A DNA stretch of 64,000 nt, taken from the NCBI RefSeq assembly GCF_014353015.1, contig NZ_CP060704.1, positions 4,427,001 through 4,491,000 on the forward strand, given 5' to 3'. The translations under genes were made by a program, and so were the position numbers. Positions 18,501-26,432 of the stretch are shown here, piece by piece. This DNA is from Chitinimonas koreensis. GTDB lineage: Bacteria > Pseudomonadota > Gammaproteobacteria > Burkholderiales > Chitinimonadaceae. Position 1 is the first letter of the stretch, and each line of letters opens with the position of its first letter. The notes beneath the pieces are model-generated. The model searched no databases. It was not told the origin of the DNA and saw only the letters and a program-made list of their open reading frames with translations.

Positions 18501-21198
18501 CGGCCAGCGGCTTGCCCGCCAGGCTGGCCAGCGCGGCCTCGATCGGTACCGTGCCGTCGGGCCGCGCGCTGCCGAGCTTGAGGCCCGGCTGCAGCGCCGC
18601 CGGCCACAGCGTGGTGGCCGCCGCCGCGGTCTGCACCTCGCCGTTCGGATCGCGGTATTCGAGCTCGGTGCGCAGCCAGGCCGGGCCGTCGAGCTTGCGC
18701 CAGCCGGCGATGGCCAGGCTGGCGCCGCCGGCCTTGTCCAGCGTGGCGCTGCGCGTTTCCAGCGTCTGCTCGCCGTCGCCCTCGGCCGCCGCGCCGCCGA
18801 GCACCTCGGGCGCCACATCGCCGCTGCTGAAGTAGAAACCGTCGAAGTCGTCGAGCGAACGGCCGCCGGCGCGGCTCAGCGCCGCGCGCAGCTTGACCGG
18901 CTCGCCCGCGGCCGGGCCGCCGGCCAGGTACTGCACCTGGGCCACCACGTCGAGACGCTCGACCGCCACCGGGTCGACCGGCAGCTTGAGCGTGCCGCGC
19001 ATCAGCGGCACCCGGAACTCGGCCACGCTGAACTGGCCGGCGTCGCCGAGCCGGGCGGTTTCTTTGCCCTTCTTGCGCTCCAGGCCGATGAGGTAGCTGC
19101 CGAGCTTGGCCTCGGCCGGCACCTTCCAGCTCGCCTCGGCCGCGCCGCCCTGCCAGCGCAGCGGCAGCACCACGCTGTCGTCCGAGCCCAGGTGGGTCAG
19201 CCGCAGCTGGTCGGGCAGCCGCTCGGCCGCCAGCGCGCCGAAGCCGGCCGCGGTCTTCTCGCGGGCGAACAGCTTCATCGACACCGTCTCGCCGGCGCGG
19301 TAGAGGCCGCGGTCGAGCACCGCGTGGAAGGCGCGGCGCTGGTCGCGGTCGCGCTCGGTGCTGATGCCGAAGCGCCACGGCTCGATGCCCTGGTCCCATT
19401 CGCTCGAGACGAAGCCGACATCCTCGCCCTGCCGCGCGAACACGTAGAGCGGGCAGTCGTAGCGCTCGGCCGGCAGCGGCTTGGCGTACTGCCAGATGCC
19501 CTGCTTGTCGGTCTTGCCGCTGGCCAGCGTGCGGCCCTTGCAATCGAGGATGCTGATGATCGCGCCGTTCACCAGCCAGCCGCGGTCGAGCGTGGTCACC
19601 CATACCAGCGCGTCGTCGAGGCCGCGGCGGAAATGCACCGAGAGGTTGGTCACCAGCGCGCCGGCCGCCACCCGCATCGGCGCCACCGGCTGCAGCAGGC
19701 GCTGGCCCAGCCGCGCGCTCTCCACCTCGACCACGGTCAATCCGCTCGGAGGCAGCGGAATGCCGATCACCTCGGCGGCGCGGTCATCGCTCGGCGCCGG
19801 CAGCCGCAGCCGCTGCGCCGCCGGCTCGCGCGCCAGCAGCGACGCCGCCCGGCCGTCCTGGCCCTCCTCCACCATGGCGCCGCGCCGCAGCGCGCGGTAC
19901 CAGCGGACGATGTCAGCTTCCTTCTTCACGTTGATCTGGCGGTAGGGCAGGCCCAGGCCGCTGGCCGCGCCGCCGCTGGCGATCTCGACCAGGCTGTCGA
20001 GCACGCCGCGCGGCTCGGGCCTGCCCGCCTCGCCGACGTTGCGCACCGTCACCGGCAGCGTGCCGACCGCCTTCTCGACGATGCCGAACTCGGCGGCGAA
20101 CTTGGCCAGCGCCGGGAAGCGGTCGGTCTTGAAGGCGAGCGGGAATTCGCGCGCATTGGCCAGCGGCCGGCCGAATTCGTCGCGCAGCTCGGCCGGCAGC
20201 GCGAGCTTGAACGCGGCGCCCTCGGGGAACGGCGGCTTGAAGCGCACGCTGCGGGCCATGCGCACCGGGCGGCCGGCGGCGTCCTCGGCGGTGGCGTTGT
20301 CGTCGTCGCCGACCGCCTCGCCGGTCCAGCGCTTGCCGTCCGGCCCGGTCAGCGTCACCGCGGCGGCGCTGGCGGCCGGCACGGCGCTGGTGAAGCGCAG
20401 CTCGATCGGCGCGATCGGCACGCAGCCGGCCTTGTCGCGCGTGCGCTCGCAGCCGAGCCAGGCGGTGAAGCGCGACTGCACGCGGAATTCGTAGCGCATC
20501 GGCTCGCGCAGGCTGGCGCCGTTGGCCGCGGCGAGGCCGGCGTCGAACACCAGCTGCACCGCGGCATCGGCCGGCAGCGGCCGCTGGCAGCGCAGCGCCT
20601 GGCCGTTGAGCGGCCAGCGCGTGCGGTCCTTGCCGAAGTAGCCGGTGAACAGCTTGTCGCGCTCCTCGGCCGCCAGCGCCACCGCCGGCAGCCGCTCGCG
20701 CACGCCCTCGACCTCGCAGCGCGCCTTGGCCGCCAGGCTCTGGGCGGTCGGCGCCGCGCCGAAGGCGACGATGAAGACCTGGTTCTCGTTGATCGGCTGC
20801 CAGTTCTCCGGCCAGACCTCGGTCGGCTCGGGCCCGCCGGTGCTGAAGGCGAAGCCGGCCGGCGGCAGCGCCGCGCCGGCAAGCGTCCTGGTCGCCGGCT
20901 TGAGCGTGAAGCGGCACTGGGTCGCCGCCGGCAGGTCGCGCACGAAGTCGTAGACCCAGGTGCGGTCGTCGATCCAGCGGCCGCTGCCCTTCTCCTCGCC
21001 GCAGGCGACTTCGAACGGATCGGCCAGCCGCGGGTCGCCGAACCGCACCATGCTGTCGGAGAAGGCGGCCTTGGCCTGGCGCACCTCGCGCACCGCGCCC
21101 TGTGGCGAGAAGGAGACGACTTCGGCGGCGTGGGCGGCGGCAAGGCCGAGGAGGAGCGCAGGTGCGGCCTGCGCCAGGCGGAATGGGGAGAAGGTCAT
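15574..21198 (-). CDS. Large alpha-2-macroglobulin family protein with thioester motif
   Basis: 1874 residues, longer than the about 1650 of E. coli YfhM. It has a cleavable signal peptide (LAQAAPALLLGLAAAHAA) without a lipobox, several macroglobulin-like beta domains, an MG2 region (VSMKLFAREKTA, GLYRAGETV), the A2M signature region (GIWQYAKPL, ... SLTSFRIVAVASAG) and the thioester motif Cys1425-Leu-Glu-Gln1428 in PYSCLEQQTS. Bacterial A2Ms are periplasmic traps that covalently capture attacking proteases and often pair with penicillin-binding protein 1C; no pbpC lies next door. The gene is monocistronic as far as visible and divergent from a tetR gene. The usual start is supported by the signal peptide. 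Confidence 0.9.
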   Translation of the reverse strand: MTFSPFRLAQAAPALLLGLAAAHAAEVVSFSPQGAVREVRQAKAAFSDSMVRFGDPRLADPFEVACGEEKGSGRWIDDRTWVYDFVRDLPAATQCRFTLKPATRTLAGAALPPAGFAFSTGGPEPTEVWPENWQPINENQVFIVAFGAAPTAQSLAAKARCEVEGVRERLPAVALAAEERDKLFTGYFGKDRTRWPLNGQALRCQRPLPADAAVQLVFDAGLAAANGASLREPMRYEFRVQSRFTAWLGCERTRDKAGCVPIAPIELRFTSAVPAASAAAVTLTGPDGKRWTGEAVGDDDNATAEDAAGRPVRMARSVRFKPPFPEGAAFKLALPAELRDEFGRPLANAREFPLAFKTDRFPALAKFAAEFGIVEKAVGTLPVTVRNVGEAGRPEPRGVLDSLVEIASGGAASGLGLPYRQINVKKEADIVRWYRALRRGAMVEEGQDGRAASLLAREPAAQRLRLPAPSDDRAAEVIGIPLPPSGLTVVEVESARLGQRLLQPVAPMRVAAGALVTNLSVHFRRGLDDALVWVTTLDRGWLVNGAIISILDCKGRTLASGKTDKQGIWQYAKPLPAERYDCPLYVFARQGEDVGFVSSEWDQGIEPWRFGISTERDRDQRRAFHAVLDRGLYRAGETVSMKLFAREKTAAGFGALAAERLPDQLRLTHLGSDDSVVLPLRWQGGAAEASWKVPAEAKLGSYLIGLERKKGKETARLGDAGQFSVAEFRVPLMRGTLKLPVDPVAVERLDVVAQVQYLAGGPAAGEPVKLRAALSRAGGRSLDDFDGFYFSSGDVAPEVLGGAAAEGDGEQTLETRSATLDKAGGASLAIAGWRKLDGPAWLRTELEYRDPNGEVQTAAAATTLWPAALQPGLKLGSARPDGTVPIEAALASLAGKPLAGRALRIEGWLRQSFSHRKRLVGGFYSYDNQTRYQPLGELCKGATDVRGRYACTLPAKYKGEIVLRLAARDDAGRTAYSHGEVYVYGDGEGWYGGGDGDRIDLLADKKQYEPGETASLRVAMPFREGTALIAVEREKVLEWRTQTITAANPVVKVPLKPNYGPNVYVSVMVVRGRVADPAATALVDLARPAYKLGIAKLRVGSRAYALDVKVTADKPLYQVRDKAKVTVAVKTADGKPLPKGAEVALAAVDEGLLALRRNDSWQLLEAMLGERGYGFTTSTAQGQVIGRRHFGRKAVPVGGGGGRGGTRELFDTLLLWKARVTLDARGEARVEVPLNDSLTSFRIVAVASAGSDRFGSGETSIRASKDVMLFSGLARTVREGDRFEAGFTVRNTTRQPLKVKVAARAEGLPALPPQTVELAAGAARELVWPVSVPVAAQRLAWQVDATGEDGRRYDGLAIGQKVEQAVPVRVLQATLTQLAPDYSLPLARPADALPGRGGIEVSLSPSLAAALDGVEAYFRDYPYSCLEQQTSKAIGLGDEAGWRAIVGRLDGYLDGDGFAKYFPSSYSGSPVLTAHLLTVSAESGWALPETGLARMKTALAGYAEGRLRVQDWPSDSTRRAIYRLDAVAALARHEAARPAMLDGLVLEPNRWPTSTVLDWIAILDRVAEVPKRAERLKEARQILAARLDLSGTTLNFSGSTDWDAWWMMDSVDADAARVLLDGMAVGLPKVDLGRIARGVVGRQRHGHWDTTTANVWGALALRRFAAEVEAGQPGGVTVAKLGSEQRFDWAGAAKGGTLRFGWPDSAGALTLAHQGQGKPWAIVQARAAVPLKAPLASGYRVDKQWQPVEAAGKGYARGEVWRVRLTIDAQADMNWVAVNDPIPAGAQLLGRGFGTDSALLARKEGGEGAWPVFEERGEAAYKAYYDWLPKGRHVLEYTVRLNTRGEFALPPTRVEALYAPERFGEAPNPILKVD

Positions 21199-21330
21199 AT
21201 CAAGCAGGTATCCGAAAATATGCCTTTATCGTAGCAGGCCGGCGTGCCGAGACGCTTGCCGAACGGAACGCGACATGCCCGCGCTCGCATGGACGAATGC
21301 GTATAAAATGCTGCATTCGCCCTCGATCAG

Positions 21331-21343
21331 GGCTGTATCAGCC
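21331..21343. promoter_or_regulatory. Candidate TetR operator (GGCTG-TAT-CAGCC)
   Basis: A perfect 5-3-5 inverted repeat 11 bp before the tetR ATG and downstream of a TATAAA (21302-21307). TetR proteins commonly bind such palindromes in their own promoters. Tentative. Confidence 0.3.
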
Positions 21344-21354
21344 AGAAAAAAGTC

Positions 21355-21927
21355 ATGACCACTCAAGAAGAGAAGACACGCCGGGCCGAACTCATCACGG
21401 CGGCCAGCCGGCTGTTCAAGGAACAGGGATACGAGCGGACGACGGTGCGGGACCTGGCCCAGGCGGTGGGCATGCAGTCGGGCAGCCTGTTCTATCACTT
21501 CCGCACCAAGGAAGAGATGCTGGTGGCGGTGATGGCGGCCGGCATCGGCGACCTGACCGACCGGCTCGAGGACGCGCTGGCCGCGGCCAAGACGCCGCTG
21601 GATCGGCTGCGCACGGTGTTCCGCGTCCACCTCGACACCCTGCTGGGCGACGACAAGGGCGCGCTGTCGGTCCTGCTGTACGAGTGGCCGAGCCTGTCGG
21701 ACAAGGCGCGCACCGAGCTGATCAAGCTGCGCGACGCCTACGAGCGCGACTGGCAGCAGGTGCTCGACGAAGCCGCCGCGGCCGGCCTGGTGCACCAGGA
21801 CACCCGGCTGCTGCGCAAGCTGCTGCTGGGCGGCCTGCACTGGACCATCATGTGGTACCGCCGTGACGGCAGCCAGTCGCCGAGCGAGCTGGCCGACCGC
21901 ATGCTGGACCTGGTACTGAAGAAGTAG
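21355..21927 (+). CDS. TetR-family transcriptional regulator
   Basis: 190 residues. The N-terminal helix-turn-helix is canonical (ELITAASRLFKEQGYERTTV, RDLAQAVGMQSGSLFYHFRT). The C-terminal domain (LLLGGLHWTIMWYRRDGSQSP) resembles the group of regulators of acyl-CoA and fatty-acid or aromatic catabolism (PaaR/KstR2-like). It lies upstream of an SDR hydroxyacyl-CoA-type dehydrogenase in the same direction and divergent from the alpha-2-macroglobulin gene; control of the dehydrogenase is plausible. The start lacks a strong ribosome-binding site (AAAAAAG). Confidence 0.88.
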   Translation: MTTQEEKTRRAELITAASRLFKEQGYERTTVRDLAQAVGMQSGSLFYHFRTKEEMLVAVMAAGIGDLTDRLEDALAAAKTPLDRLRTVFRVHLDTLLGDDKGALSVLLYEWPSLSDKARTELIKLRDAYERDWQQVLDEAAAAGLVHQDTRLLRKLLLGGLHWTIMWYRRDGSQSPSELADRMLDLVLKK

Positions 21928-21950
21928 GCAGCGCAGCGCGCATCGCACCG

Positions 21951-21978
21951 CAAGGGCCCGTCATCCGATGGGCCCTTG
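21951..21978 (+). terminator. Hairpin after tetR
   Basis: Nine-base stem CAAGGGCCC / GGGCCCTTG with a 10-nt loop, 24 bp after the tetR stop. The following TCGTT is only weakly T-rich. Confidence 0.5.
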
Positions 21979-22143
21979 TCGTTCCGGCCGGCGGAAGAGG
22001 CCGGCGGAGTACAATCGGCGCCGCAGGCCGGCCCAGGCCGCCATGCCCCCATCGCGGCGGCCGCCCCACGAAGGCGGCGCCGATCCCGCGCGCAGCGCGG
22101 ACTCTTTCCACAGAACCGTTCCACGAGAACAGGAGACGACACG

Positions 22144-22911
22144 ATGCAACTCAAGGACAGCGTATTTCTGGTCAGCGGCGGCGCCTCGGGCCTCGGCGCC
22201 GCGGTGGCGCGCATGGCGGTGGCGGCCGGCGGCCGGGTCGTGATCGCCGACCGCAACGCCGATGCCGGCGAGGCGCTGGCGGCCGAGCTCGGCGCCAATG
22301 CGGCCTTCGCCCGCGCCGACGTCACCGACGAGGCGGCCTGCCGTGCCGCCGTGGCGCTGGCCGGCGAGCGTTTCGGCCGGCTCGACGCGCTGGTCAACTG
22401 TGCCGGCGTGGTCCATGGCGAAAAGGTGGTCGGCAAGGAAGCCGCCCACCTGCTCGACAGCTTCAAGCGCGTGATCGACGTCAACCTGGTCGGCAGCTTC
22501 AACCTGCTGCGGCTGGCCGCCGAGGCGATGAGCAAGCAGGCGCCGCATCCGACCGGCGAGCGCGGCGTGGTCATCAACACCGCCTCGGTGGCGGCCTTCG
22601 ACGGCCAGATCGGCCAGTGCGCCTACAGCGCCTCCAAGGCCGGCATCGTCGGCATGACCCTGCCGGCCGCGCGCGAGCTGGCGCGCTTCGGCATCCGCGT
22701 GATGACCATCGCCCCCGGCATCTTCAAGACGCCGATGATGGCCGGCCTGCCGCAGGAAGTGCAGGACAGCCTCGGCGCCTCGATCCCCTTCCCTTCGCGC
22801 ATGGGCGAGCCGGCCGAATACGCCGACCTGGTGGCGGCCATCGTCGGCAACCCGATGCTGAACGGCGAGGTGATCCGCCTCGACGGCGCGCTGCGGATGG
22901 CGCCGAAGTAA
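22144..22911 (+). CDS. Short-chain dehydrogenase, 3-hydroxyacyl-CoA dehydrogenase type 2-like
   Basis: 255 residues of classical SDR: cofactor motif SGGASGLGAA, NAG motif NCAGVV, catalytic Ser in NTASVAAFDGQIGQ and YSASK (Tyr, Lys). The short chain, absence of an N-terminal extension and the PGIFKTPMMAGLP segment resemble HSD17B10 / type-2 3-hydroxyacyl-CoA dehydrogenases, which oxidise 3-hydroxyacyl-CoA with NAD+ (Asp41-like residue after beta-2, VIADRNADAG). AGGAG is 9 nt upstream of the ATG. The TetR upstream may regulate it. Substrate assignment is by resemblance only. Confidence 0.85.
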   Translation: MQLKDSVFLVSGGASGLGAAVARMAVAAGGRVVIADRNADAGEALAAELGANAAFARADVTDEAACRAAVALAGERFGRLDALVNCAGVVHGEKVVGKEAAHLLDSFKRVIDVNLVGSFNLLRLAAEAMSKQAPHPTGERGVVINTASVAAFDGQIGQCAYSASKAGIVGMTLPAARELARFGIRVMTIAPGIFKTPMMAGLPQEVQDSLGASIPFPSRMGEPAEYADLVAAIVGNPMLNGEVIRLDGALRMAPK

Positions 22912-22946
22912 GGCCCAGGACGCCCTGCCCGCCTCAGGCAAAACGA

Positions 22947-22970
22947 AACGCCCCGGCATGCCGGGGCGTT
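22947..22970 (+). terminator. Terminator after the SDR gene
   Basis: AACGCCCCGGC / GCCGGGGCGTT palindrome with a 2-nt centre, followed by CTGTTTTT. Confidence 0.85.
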
Positions 22971-23012
22971 CTGTTTTTCCGGCGCACAGAGGCCGAGCGC
23001 GACGGATACCCA

Positions 23013-23082
23013 TGCAGGAGCGGCTTTAGCCGCGAAAGCGCGCCACGCATTTCCACCATTCGCGGCCGAAGCCGCTCCTGCA
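23013..23082. repeat. REP-like palindrome, family A copy 1
   Basis: Left arm TGCAGGAGCGGCTTTAGCCG and right arm CGGCCGAAGCCGCTCCTGCA around a 30-bp centre. Same element as at 38167, 39096, 42528, 50310 and 60636. Confidence 0.8.
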
Positions 23083-23118
23083 GGCAGTGCTGCGAACGGC
23101 TGGCGCGTCCCGGAATGC

Positions 23119-23143
23119 AAAACCGGCCTGAGCAGGCCGGTTC
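23119..23143 (-). terminator. Terminator after erpA
   Basis: On the minus strand AACCGGCCTG / CAGGCCGGTT hairpin followed by TTTTGC, 35 bp beyond the erpA stop. Confidence 0.8.
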
Positions 23144-23177
23144 GGACAATCGCGGCGCAATACGCGCCGTATTGCGG

Positions 23178-23525
23178 TCAGGCCGAGAACGATGAGCCGC
23201 AGCCGCAGGTCGAGGTCGCGTTCGGGTTCTTGATGGTGAACTGCGAGCCCTCGATGCTCTCGACGTAGTCGATCTCGGCGCCGACCAGGTACTGGTAGCT
23301 CATCGGATCGATCAGCAGCGTCACGCCGTTCTTGGTGTAGGCCGAGTCGTCGTCGTTGGCGATCTCGTCGAAGGTGAAGCCGTACTGGAAGCCCGAGCAG
23401 CCGCCGCCGGTCACGAAGACGCGCAGCTTCAGGTCGGGATTGCCTTCTTCGGCGATCAGGTCGGCCACCTTGGCGGCGGCGTTGTCGGTGAACACGAAGG
23501 GCGTGGCCATATCGGGGGCGTTCAT
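23178..23525 (-). CDS. erpA: Iron-sulfur cluster insertion protein ErpA
   Basis: 115 residues of A-type carrier fold with the three cluster-binding cysteines: Cys43 (TGGGCSGFQYGF) and Cys107/Cys109 (STCGCGSSF). It accepts Fe-S clusters and delivers them to enzymes of isoprenoid synthesis and respiration. GGAG lies 7 nt upstream of the ATG at 23525; an in-frame ATG 21 nt earlier is less likely. The gene follows bactofilin in the same direction with a 110-bp gap, so it probably has its own promoter. Confidence 0.95.
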   Translation of the reverse strand: MNAPDMATPFVFTDNAAAKVADLIAEEGNPDLKLRVFVTGGGCSGFQYGFTFDEIANDDDSAYTKNGVTLLIDPMSYQYLVGAEIDYVESIEGSQFTIKNPNATSTCGCGSSFSA

Positions 23526-23635
23526 GGGGGACTCCAGACGATTCAATGATTTAGGCGCGATTATCCGCGCTTCGGTGGCGCTTGTTAACCCTTTCGGCGA
23601 AAGGGTCTGCGGCCTGGTCAGCTATGTATATGGGG

Positions 23636-24094
23636 TCAGCGCTCGGTGGATTCAACCGGCGGCAGCTCGGCGCGCGGCTTGTTGTCCTTGTCCTTGGCCT
23701 TCGGCGGCGGCAGCGCGGCGGCCTTGCCCTCGCCGGCGGCGATATGGATCAGCTGGCCGGCCACCACCGCGCCCGGGTGCATCTCCAGCGTGGTGTAGTG
23801 GACGTCGCCGTTGACGCGGCATTTCGACTGCAGCTCGAGGTACTGGCTGGCATGGATCGGCCCTTCGACCGTGCCGTTGAGCACCAGGTGGGCCACGCGC
23901 ACGGTGCCCTTGATGCGGGCCTTCTCGCTCACCACCAGGGTGCTCGGCTTGTTGTCGAGCGCGGTCACGTTGCCGACGATCTCGCCGTCGACGCGCAGAC
24001 CGCCGGTGAACAGCATGTCGCCCTCGATGCGGGTTTCCAGCCCGATCAGGCTGTCGATGCGGTTGGTCGCCTTCTGCTTGTTGCTACCGAACAC
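23636..24094 (-). CDS. Bactofilin-type polymer-forming cytoskeletal protein
   Basis: 152 residues. After a short polar N-terminus (MFGSNKQKATNRIDSLIG) comes the bactofilin beta-helix (about 18-115: VDGEIVGNV, IKGTVRVAHLVLNGTVEG, GDVHYTTLEM) and a Pro/Ala/Lys-rich tail. Bactofilins polymerise without nucleotide and organise wall synthesis or cell poles. It starts only 3 bp from the end of the upstream membrane coiled-coil gene, in an argC-DUF6776-bactofilin order, so it is very likely co-transcribed. The tail differs between homologues and may bind partners. Confidence 0.92.
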   Translation of the reverse strand: MFGSNKQKATNRIDSLIGLETRIEGDMLFTGGLRVDGEIVGNVTALDNKPSTLVVSEKARIKGTVRVAHLVLNGTVEGPIHASQYLELQSKCRVNGDVHYTTLEMHPGAVVAGQLIHIAAGEGKAAALPPPKAKDKDNKPRAELPPVESTER

Positions 24095-24097
24095 GGG

Positions 24098-24820
24098 TCA
24101 TCCTTTCACGTCGTAGATGCGGGAGAGCCGGGCGCGCGCCTCGCCGGAGCCGTACACGCGCAGCTCCACCTGGCGGAGCTTGGCATCGGCCGGCAGTTCG
24201 GTCTCGCGCTCGATGCGGGTGAAGCGCGACACGGTCAGCGGCAGGCGCGGCTGCGGCCAGTTCAGGGTCTCGCGATGGCCGCCGCGCTCGGTCACCAGGC
24301 GGAAATCGATCTCGCCCTTGAAGGCCTCCTGGCTCGACTGCCCCTGCACCAGGATCGCCCGCAGGCGGTAGCGACCCGGACCGACCGGCTCGACGCGGAA
24401 CATCTCGACCGCCAGTGCCGGCGCCCGGTCGGTCTTGGTCAACAGCGATTCGTAAAAGGCGATCTGCTCGCGCAGGCTGCCATTGTCGCCTTGCAGTTGC
24501 TGGATCTGGCGCGCCAAGGTCTCGCGCGTGGCGGTCTCCAGCCGGATCTGCTGCTCCATGCCGGCCGCCCGCTGGCGTGCTTCGGCCAGGTCGGCGGCGA
24601 GCCGGCTCGCCTCGACCGAGGCGCCCTGGACGGCCAGCAGCGCATTGGGATCGCGCCGGCCCTCGTGCTCGCCGTAGCGGTAGATGCCGAAACCGAGCGC
24701 CGCCAGCACCAGCGCCAGCAGGAAGGCCAGGCCGATGCGCGCATACCAGGGCAGGTGGCGCTTGACCGCGAGCCGCGCGGTCGCCAGGTGGTTGCCGCGG
24801 CGTTTCCAGCGCCCGATCAC
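24098..24820 (-). CDS. DUF6776-like membrane-anchored coiled-coil protein
   Basis: 240 residues: a basic N-terminus, one membrane segment (IGLAFLLALVLAALGFGIYRY, about 29-49), a coiled coil (about 66-125; LAEARQRAAGMEQQIRLETA, REQIAFYESLL) and a C-terminal beta-rich domain with YRLRAILVQGQSSQEAFKG. It looks like the DUF6776 family found beside bactofilin in betaproteobacteria. It overlaps argC by 4 nt (ATGA) and abuts bactofilin, suggesting a joint operon. Type II orientation (C-terminus in the periplasm) and a role with bactofilin at the envelope are inferences. Confidence 0.75.
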   Translation of the reverse strand: MIGRWKRRGNHLATARLAVKRHLPWYARIGLAFLLALVLAALGFGIYRYGEHEGRRDPNALLAVQGASVEASRLAADLAEARQRAAGMEQQIRLETATRETLARQIQQLQGDNGSLREQIAFYESLLTKTDRAPALAVEMFRVEPVGPGRYRLRAILVQGQSSQEAFKGEIDFRLVTERGGHRETLNWPQPRLPLTVSRFTRIERETELPADAKLRQVELRVYGSGEARARLSRIYDVKG

Positions 24821-25845
24821 GGCAGCAGCGGCACCACGTCGAGGCCCTGCCCCTCGGGCAGGCCGAACAGCAGGTTCATGTTCTGGATCGCCTGGCCGGC
24901 CGCGCCCTTGACCAGGTTGTCGATCGCCGACAGCACCACTACGGTGTCGCCGCCCTGCGGACGGTGCACCGCGATGCGGCAGGTGTTGGCGCCGCGCACC
25001 GAACGCGTCTCGGGCGTGCTGCCGGCCGGCAGCACGTCGACGAAGCGCTCATTGGCATAGCGCTGTTCGAACAGCGCCTGCACGTCGACGTCGCGCGTGA
25101 GACGGGCATAGAGGGTGGCGTGGATGCCGCGGATCATCGGCGTCAGGTGCGGCACGAAGGTCAGCCCGACCGGCGCGCCCGCCATGCGGGCCAGACCCTG
25201 GCGGATCTCGGGCAGGTGGCGGTGGCCGCCGACGCCGTAGGCCTTGAAGTTGTCGCCGGCCTCGCACATCAGCGTATGCACCTCGGCCTTGCGGCCGGCG
25301 CCGGACACGCCGGACTTGCAGTCGGCGATCAGACCCGACAGCTCGACCACGCCTGCCTCGACCAGCGGCAGGTAGCCGAGCTGCACCGCGGTCGGATAGC
25401 AGCCCGGGTTGGCGATCAGGCGCGCGTTACGGATCTGCTCGCGGTTGACCTCGGGCAGGCCGTAGACCGCATCGGCCACCAGGCGCGGCGAGGCGTGCGA
25501 CATGCCGTACCACTTCTCCCACTCGGCGACGTCCTTGATGCGGAAGTCCGCCGCCAGGTCGATCACCTTCACGCCGGCCGCCAGAAGCGCCTCGGCCTCG
25601 CCCATGGCGATCCCGTTCGGAGTGGCGAAGAACACCACGTCGCACTGCTCGAGCGCAGCCTCGGCCGGTGTCGCAAATGCCAGGTCGACGTGGCCGCGCA
25701 GGCTGGGAAACATTTCGGCCACCGGCATGCCGGCTTCCTTGCGCGAGGTGATCGCCTTGAGCTCCACTCCGCCATGACGCGCCAGCAGGCGCATCAGTTC
25801 GACGCCGGTGTAGCCCGTGCCGCCGACGATGCCGACCTTGACCAT
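24817..25845 (-). CDS. argC: N-acetyl-gamma-glutamyl-phosphate reductase
   Basis: 342 residues. NADP-binding motif VGIVGGTGYTGVEL at the N-terminus, catalytic Cys149 in ANPGCYPTA, and GVSGAGR plus a His-rich VGGHRHLPEI (conserved histidine). It catalyses the third step of arginine synthesis, reducing N-acetylglutamyl phosphate. The ATG at 25845 follows AAGGGAAAC; longer readings add sequence unrelated to ArgC. It heads the argC-DUF6776-bactofilin cluster, with rpsI upstream separated by a terminator. Confidence 0.96.
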   Translation of the reverse strand: MVKVGIVGGTGYTGVELMRLLARHGGVELKAITSRKEAGMPVAEMFPSLRGHVDLAFATPAEAALEQCDVVFFATPNGIAMGEAEALLAAGVKVIDLAADFRIKDVAEWEKWYGMSHASPRLVADAVYGLPEVNREQIRNARLIANPGCYPTAVQLGYLPLVEAGVVELSGLIADCKSGVSGAGRKAEVHTLMCEAGDNFKAYGVGGHRHLPEIRQGLARMAGAPVGLTFVPHLTPMIRGIHATLYARLTRDVDVQALFEQRYANERFVDVLPAGSTPETRSVRGANTCRIAVHRPQGGDTVVVLSAIDNLVKGAAGQAIQNMNLLFGLPEGQGLDVVPLLP

Positions 25846-25944
25846 GCCCAGTTTCCCTTGTGTAGAAATGACAAAGAAGCGCGATGATACAACGATTCGC
25901 CGATCCGCCCGCGCACGCATCCATGACAGATGGATGGAGAAAAG

Positions 25945-25973
25945 CAAAAAGGCCGCCAGCGATGCTGGCGACC
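25945..25973 (-). terminator. Terminator after rpsI
   Basis: Minus-strand stem GGTCGCCAGC / GCTGGCGGCC with an ATC loop, followed by TTTTTGC. Confidence 0.85.
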
Positions 25974-26014
25974 TCTTCCGGCTTGCGCCGACGTACTCGA
26001 ACGAATCTTGCGAC

Positions 26015-26407
26015 TTAGCGCTTCGAGAACTGCTTGGCGCGGCGGGCCTTGCGCAGACCGACCTTCTTACGCTCGACTTCACGGGCATCGCGGGTCACGA
26101 AGCCGGCGCTCGACAGTGCGGGCTTGAGCGCGGCGTCGAATTCGATCAGCGCGCGGGTGATGCCGTGGCGCAGGGCGCCGGCCTGGCCGGTTTCGCCACC
26201 GCCGGTCACGTTGACCAGGATGTCGAAGGCTTCGAGGTTCTCGGTCAGCGCCAGCGGCTGACGCACGACCATGCGGCCGGTTTCGCGCGAGAAGTACTCG
26301 TCGAGCGGCTTGCCGTTGACGACGATCTTGCCGTTGCCCTTGGTCAGGAACACGCGAGCCACCGAGCTCTTGCGGCGACCGGTACCGTAGTAATACTTGC
26401 CAACCAT
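26015..26407 (-). CDS. rpsI: 30S ribosomal protein S9
   Basis: 130 residues with the diagnostic GTGRRKSSVARVFLTKGNG near the N-terminus and the basic C-terminal tail ending KARRAKQFSKR, which reaches the decoding centre. The start has an upstream AAGGAC. It lies 25 bp downstream of rplM, forming the universal rplM-rpsI operon. Confidence 0.98.
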   Translation of the reverse strand: MVGKYYYGTGRRKSSVARVFLTKGNGKIVVNGKPLDEYFSRETGRMVVRQPLALTENLEAFDILVNVTGGGETGQAGALRHGITRALIEFDAALKPALSSAGFVTRDAREVERKKVGLRKARRAKQFSKR

Positions 26408-26432
26408 GTTGATTGTCCTTGTCTCTTATCGA

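Noticed and set aside
15700..21234. An 1844-codon open frame antisense to the alpha-2-macroglobulin gene
   Set aside because: It is a GC-rich shadow frame; its translation is low-complexity (Arg/Ala/His/Gln-rich) with no domain, while the opposite strand has a signal peptide and a thioester motif.
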